Source of the DNA: Solobacterium sp.
Lineage (GTDB): Bacteria > Bacillota_I > Bacilli_A > Erysipelotrichales > Erysipelotrichaceae
Assembly (NCBI GenBank): GCA_022486705.1
Contig: JAKVKC010000008.1
Location: forward strand, 1-64,000
Direction: 5' to 3'
DNA: 64,000 bases
Positions within the stretch are counted from its first letter, which is position 1. Every line of letters starts with the position of its first letter. Of this stretch, positions 63,855 through 64,000 are shown piece by piece. The position numbers and the translations under genes were made by a program. A model generated the notes under the pieces. It searched no databases. It was not told the origin of the DNA and worked only from the letters and a program-made list of their open reading frames with translations.

Positions 63855-64000
63855 ATGGAAGAGATCAGCAACCCAGGTGTCAATGATGTCATGAACAATG
63901 CCAAGACATATATTCATGATGCCAAAAGCTTAGCCATCATTGAGAAAGCGGCGAACTACGCCACCGAGCATCATGCCGGACAGTTCCGCAAATCCGGCGA
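63855..64000 (+). CDS. rel: RelA/SpoT-family (p)ppGpp synthetase/hydrolase, N-terminus only
   Basis: The window ends 48 codons in. MEEISNPGVNDVMNNAKTYIHD leads to LAIIEKAANYATEHHAGQFRKSG, the first helix of the HD hydrolase domain of bifunctional Rel proteins (HxxxQxRKSGE type). GGAGGTG stands before ATG 63855. The position after apt supports the call. The synthetase and regulatory domains lie beyond the window. Confidence 0.88.
   Translation, partial: MEEISNPGVNDVMNNAKTYIHDAKSLAIIEKAANYATEHHAGQFRKSG

Overview
The window looks like chromosomal DNA of a Gram-positive, moderately low-GC Bacillota bacterium. Gene content and order fit class Erysipelotrichia best: a reduced mraZ-rsmH-ftsL-pbpB-mraY division cluster, fused secDF behind a comN-like gene, recJ-apt-rel, yceD-rpmF, long-form hpf, CnaB/thioester surface proteins and dense short operons. 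This placement is inference from content; no rRNA is present. No insertion sequence, prophage, CRISPR array or transposon was seen.

Layout. 1-8.6 kb (minus strand): a very large secreted surface protein (over 2,100 residues, C-terminus off the window), preceded by an AgrC/AgrA-like GHKL histidine kinase and LytTR response regulator. Between them is a terminator and a pair of repeats 21 bp apart that look like a LytTR operator. 8.8-11.8 kb: a small protein and an OmpR-type two-component system. 11.8-19 kb: glyA, a membrane-protein/M20-peptidase/MFS module that looks like peptide scavenging, and mgtE. 19-22.2 kb: a methyltransferase-like orphan divergent from surE, and an anion/Na+ permease. 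22.3-23 kb: seven tRNAs (Arg, Pro, Met, Ile2, Ser, fMet, Phe). 23-30.9 kb: a PfkB-fold protein lacking its catalytic Asp, a P-type ATPase, HAD proteins, tRNA-Leu, an acetyltransferase, rarA and purC. 30.9-36.3 kb: a surface operon with a small HTH-like protein, a 1,245-residue thioester/ten-CnaB-repeat adhesin with an unusual sorting signal, a class B sortase and a zinc-ribbon membrane protein. 36.3-48.6 kb: pepC, rimO, a ROK kinase, a DUF2779 nuclease-like protein, hpf, ptsI, a metallophosphatase, a lipoprotein, a YebC-family gene and tmcAL. 48.7-64 kb: a lipase, yceD-rpmF, the division cluster, comN-secDF, and a HAD-murL-murD2-recJ run followed by apt and the start of rel.

How genes work together. 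The most interesting point is peptidoglycan precursor synthesis. The usual murD is absent from the division cluster. Instead a MurD-like ligase overlaps a MurL-type epimerase gene, the pair that makes the D-Glu residue of the stem peptide by first adding L-Glu and then epimerising it. MraZ, RsmH, FtsL, the transpeptidase and MraY supply the division side of the same process, and rel, apt, ptsI, hpf and mgtE are housekeeping functions. TmcAL (47.5 kb) acts on elongator tRNA-Met, which is encoded at 22.5 kb. Two separate surface systems, one with its own two-component system and one with its own sortase, suggest a host-associated lifestyle.

Promoters are mostly strong sigma-A type, often with an extended TGN -10. 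At least two genes (23077 and 27647) appear to be transcribed as leaderless mRNAs. All calls come from reading the sequence; no database search was run.
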